A stretch of 64,000 nucleotides of DNA. Source: an uncultured Colwellia sp. (GTDB lineage: Bacteria > Pseudomonadota > Gammaproteobacteria > Enterobacterales > Alteromonadaceae). Location of the stretch: NCBI GenBank assembly GCA_913058395.1, contig CAJXQI010000004.1, positions 186,001 to 250,000 on the forward strand, given 5' to 3'. The position numbers and the translations under genes are program-made. The notes under the pieces were generated by a model. It was not told the origin of the DNA. It worked only from the letters and a program-made list of their open reading frames with translations, and made no database searches. Shown here in pieces: positions 63,340-64,000 of the stretch. How positions within the stretch are numbered: the stretch's first letter is position 1; each line of letters starts with the position of its first letter.

Positions 63340-64000
63340 TTAAAACGCCCAACCAAGTACTAGTGATAAGTCTTTGACATCGTAATTATATGAGCCACTA
63401 ACGTCATTTTCATCGCTATAACTTTCTTTAATCGACAGTATTGAATACTCCACACCGAGATAAAAATTTTCTGTAAACCTATATTCAGCGCCTACGCCAT
63501 AGTAAAAGTCGTTGCCGCTGACATCTTCGTTTCTTCGAGAACTAAAAACGGTCAAATGCTTAGGGGAGAATGTTCCAAACTCCCATCGAGCGATACCTAC
63601 TCTAGCGTTGATTGATACGTTGCTAAGTAATTGCCATTGTCCTTTAACGCCAAGTCTTAAAGAGTCAATTTCTATTGGCAAAATTGCAGTATGAATGATG
63701 TCATACTCTGGTCCAAAGCAGCACGCTCCGCCGCTAGGTGTTCCAGGCAGTTGCGTTGGAGATCTAAGTTCTACTTTATTAGTAACACTACCATGATCGT
63801 ACTTTGCTAACTCGAAAGTTAGATAATCAGTGTATTTGTAACCAACTCTAAATGCTAAAGACTTATCATCTAAATTAGATTCATATTTCTTTTCACTTTG
63901 ATAATTTACTGGCGTAGCATTTACTTTATGTTTTGATTGGCCAATCAAAATTTCTGAGATAAAACCTGACTCTGCGATTGCTGAAAATGATGTTGAGAAA
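63340..64000 (-). CDS. Outer-membrane beta-barrel protein (5' end outside the window)
   Basis: The reading frame runs open through the window end: before the TTG at 63948 the same frame encodes FSTSFSAIAESGFISEIL, the tail of a signal peptide (cleavage AIA-ES), so the start is beyond base 64000. The mature protein shows alternating strands typical of an OmpA-like/OmpW-like eight-stranded barrel (SLAFRVGYKYTDYLTFELAKY, NVSINARVGIARWEFGTF, YYGVGAEYRFTENFYLGVEYSI) and ends in the barrel-assembly C-terminal Phe (LGWAF). A GGACCFG loop with two adjacent Cys is unusual for this class. Confidence 0.8.
   Translation of the reverse strand, partial: FSTSFSAIAESGFISEILIGQSKHKVNATPVNYQSEKKYESNLDDKSLAFRVGYKYTDYLTFELAKYDHGSVTNKVELRSPTQLPGTPSGGACCFGPEYDIIHTAILPIEIDSLRLGVKGQWQLLSNVSINARVGIARWEFGTFSPKHLTVFSSRRNEDVSGNDFYYGVGAEYRFTENFYLGVEYSILSIKESYSDENDVSGSYNYDVKDLSLVLGWAF

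Noticed and set aside
1-64000. Mobile elements, CRISPR arrays, tRNA or rRNA genes
   Set aside because: Reading both strands showed no transposase or integrase reading frames, no regularly spaced direct repeats, and no cloverleaf or rRNA-like sequence.

Overview
The window reads as chromosomal DNA of a marine gammaproteobacterium, most likely order Alteromonadales and Colwelliaceae-like (Colwellia/Thalassotalea). This is inferred from the low G+C, the family mix (DUF2986, DUF3087, a DUF5062-like protein, NIT-domain chemotaxis receptor, recC-recB-recD without ptrA, NhaD, AGCS symporter) and dispersed intergenic palindromes beginning TATACCAA or TAATACCAA. No species can be named from the sequence alone. 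I see no rRNA, tRNA, CRISPR array, transposase, integrase or phage block. Both ends of the window cut genes.

Layout. 1-3.2 kb: FtsX-type ABC permease (5' end missing) translationally coupled to an AttH/CrtC-like lipoprotein. 3.2-4.1: double-length DUF417 membrane protein. 4.4-8.9: a two-gene alpha-glucan operon, lipid-anchored GH13 plus secreted GH31. 9.0-14.9: a STAS-like orphan, then a heavy-metal efflux set (CzcI-like, CzcB-like, CzcA-like, no outer-membrane factor) closed by a strong terminator. 15.1-21.2: sodium/alanine symporter, NIT-type chemoreceptor, Cache-GGDEF(degenerate)-EAL protein. 21.5-23.2: tandem nitrilase-fold protein lacking both catalytic cysteines. 23.4-32.9: overlapping recC-recB-recD. 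33-35.4: small housekeeping and hypothetical genes.

35.6-41.6 kb is the most coherent accessory unit. It holds a MerC-like membrane protein, a Zur-family repressor, a DUF1624 membrane acyltransferase behind a siderophore-type TonB receptor, and a divergent TIGR02285-like binding protein. Three related 17-bp palindromes of Zur-box type lie before merC-like, zur and the TonB receptor. At the receptor the box fills the -35/-10 spacer. I infer a zinc-starvation uptake locus, possibly for a zincophore.

41.7-54.5: GNAT, crotonase, isoaspartyl peptidase overlapping a CreA-like lipoprotein, CBS protein, HrpA helicase, PilZ protein, NhaD antiporter, a small Cys/His secreted protein, RlmI and acylphosphatase. 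54.5-59.4: quinone oxidoreductase, then a run of small minus-strand genes (PQQ-like repeat protein, GNAT, DUF6265, three short membrane or secreted proteins), an HTH-like protein and a GNAT. 59.7-64.0: a CadC-type winged-helix/TM/beta-propeller regulator divergent from a secreted Fes-type esterase with nested inverted repeats between them, a frameshifted remnant of a second GNAT gene, and an outer-membrane beta-barrel running off the window.
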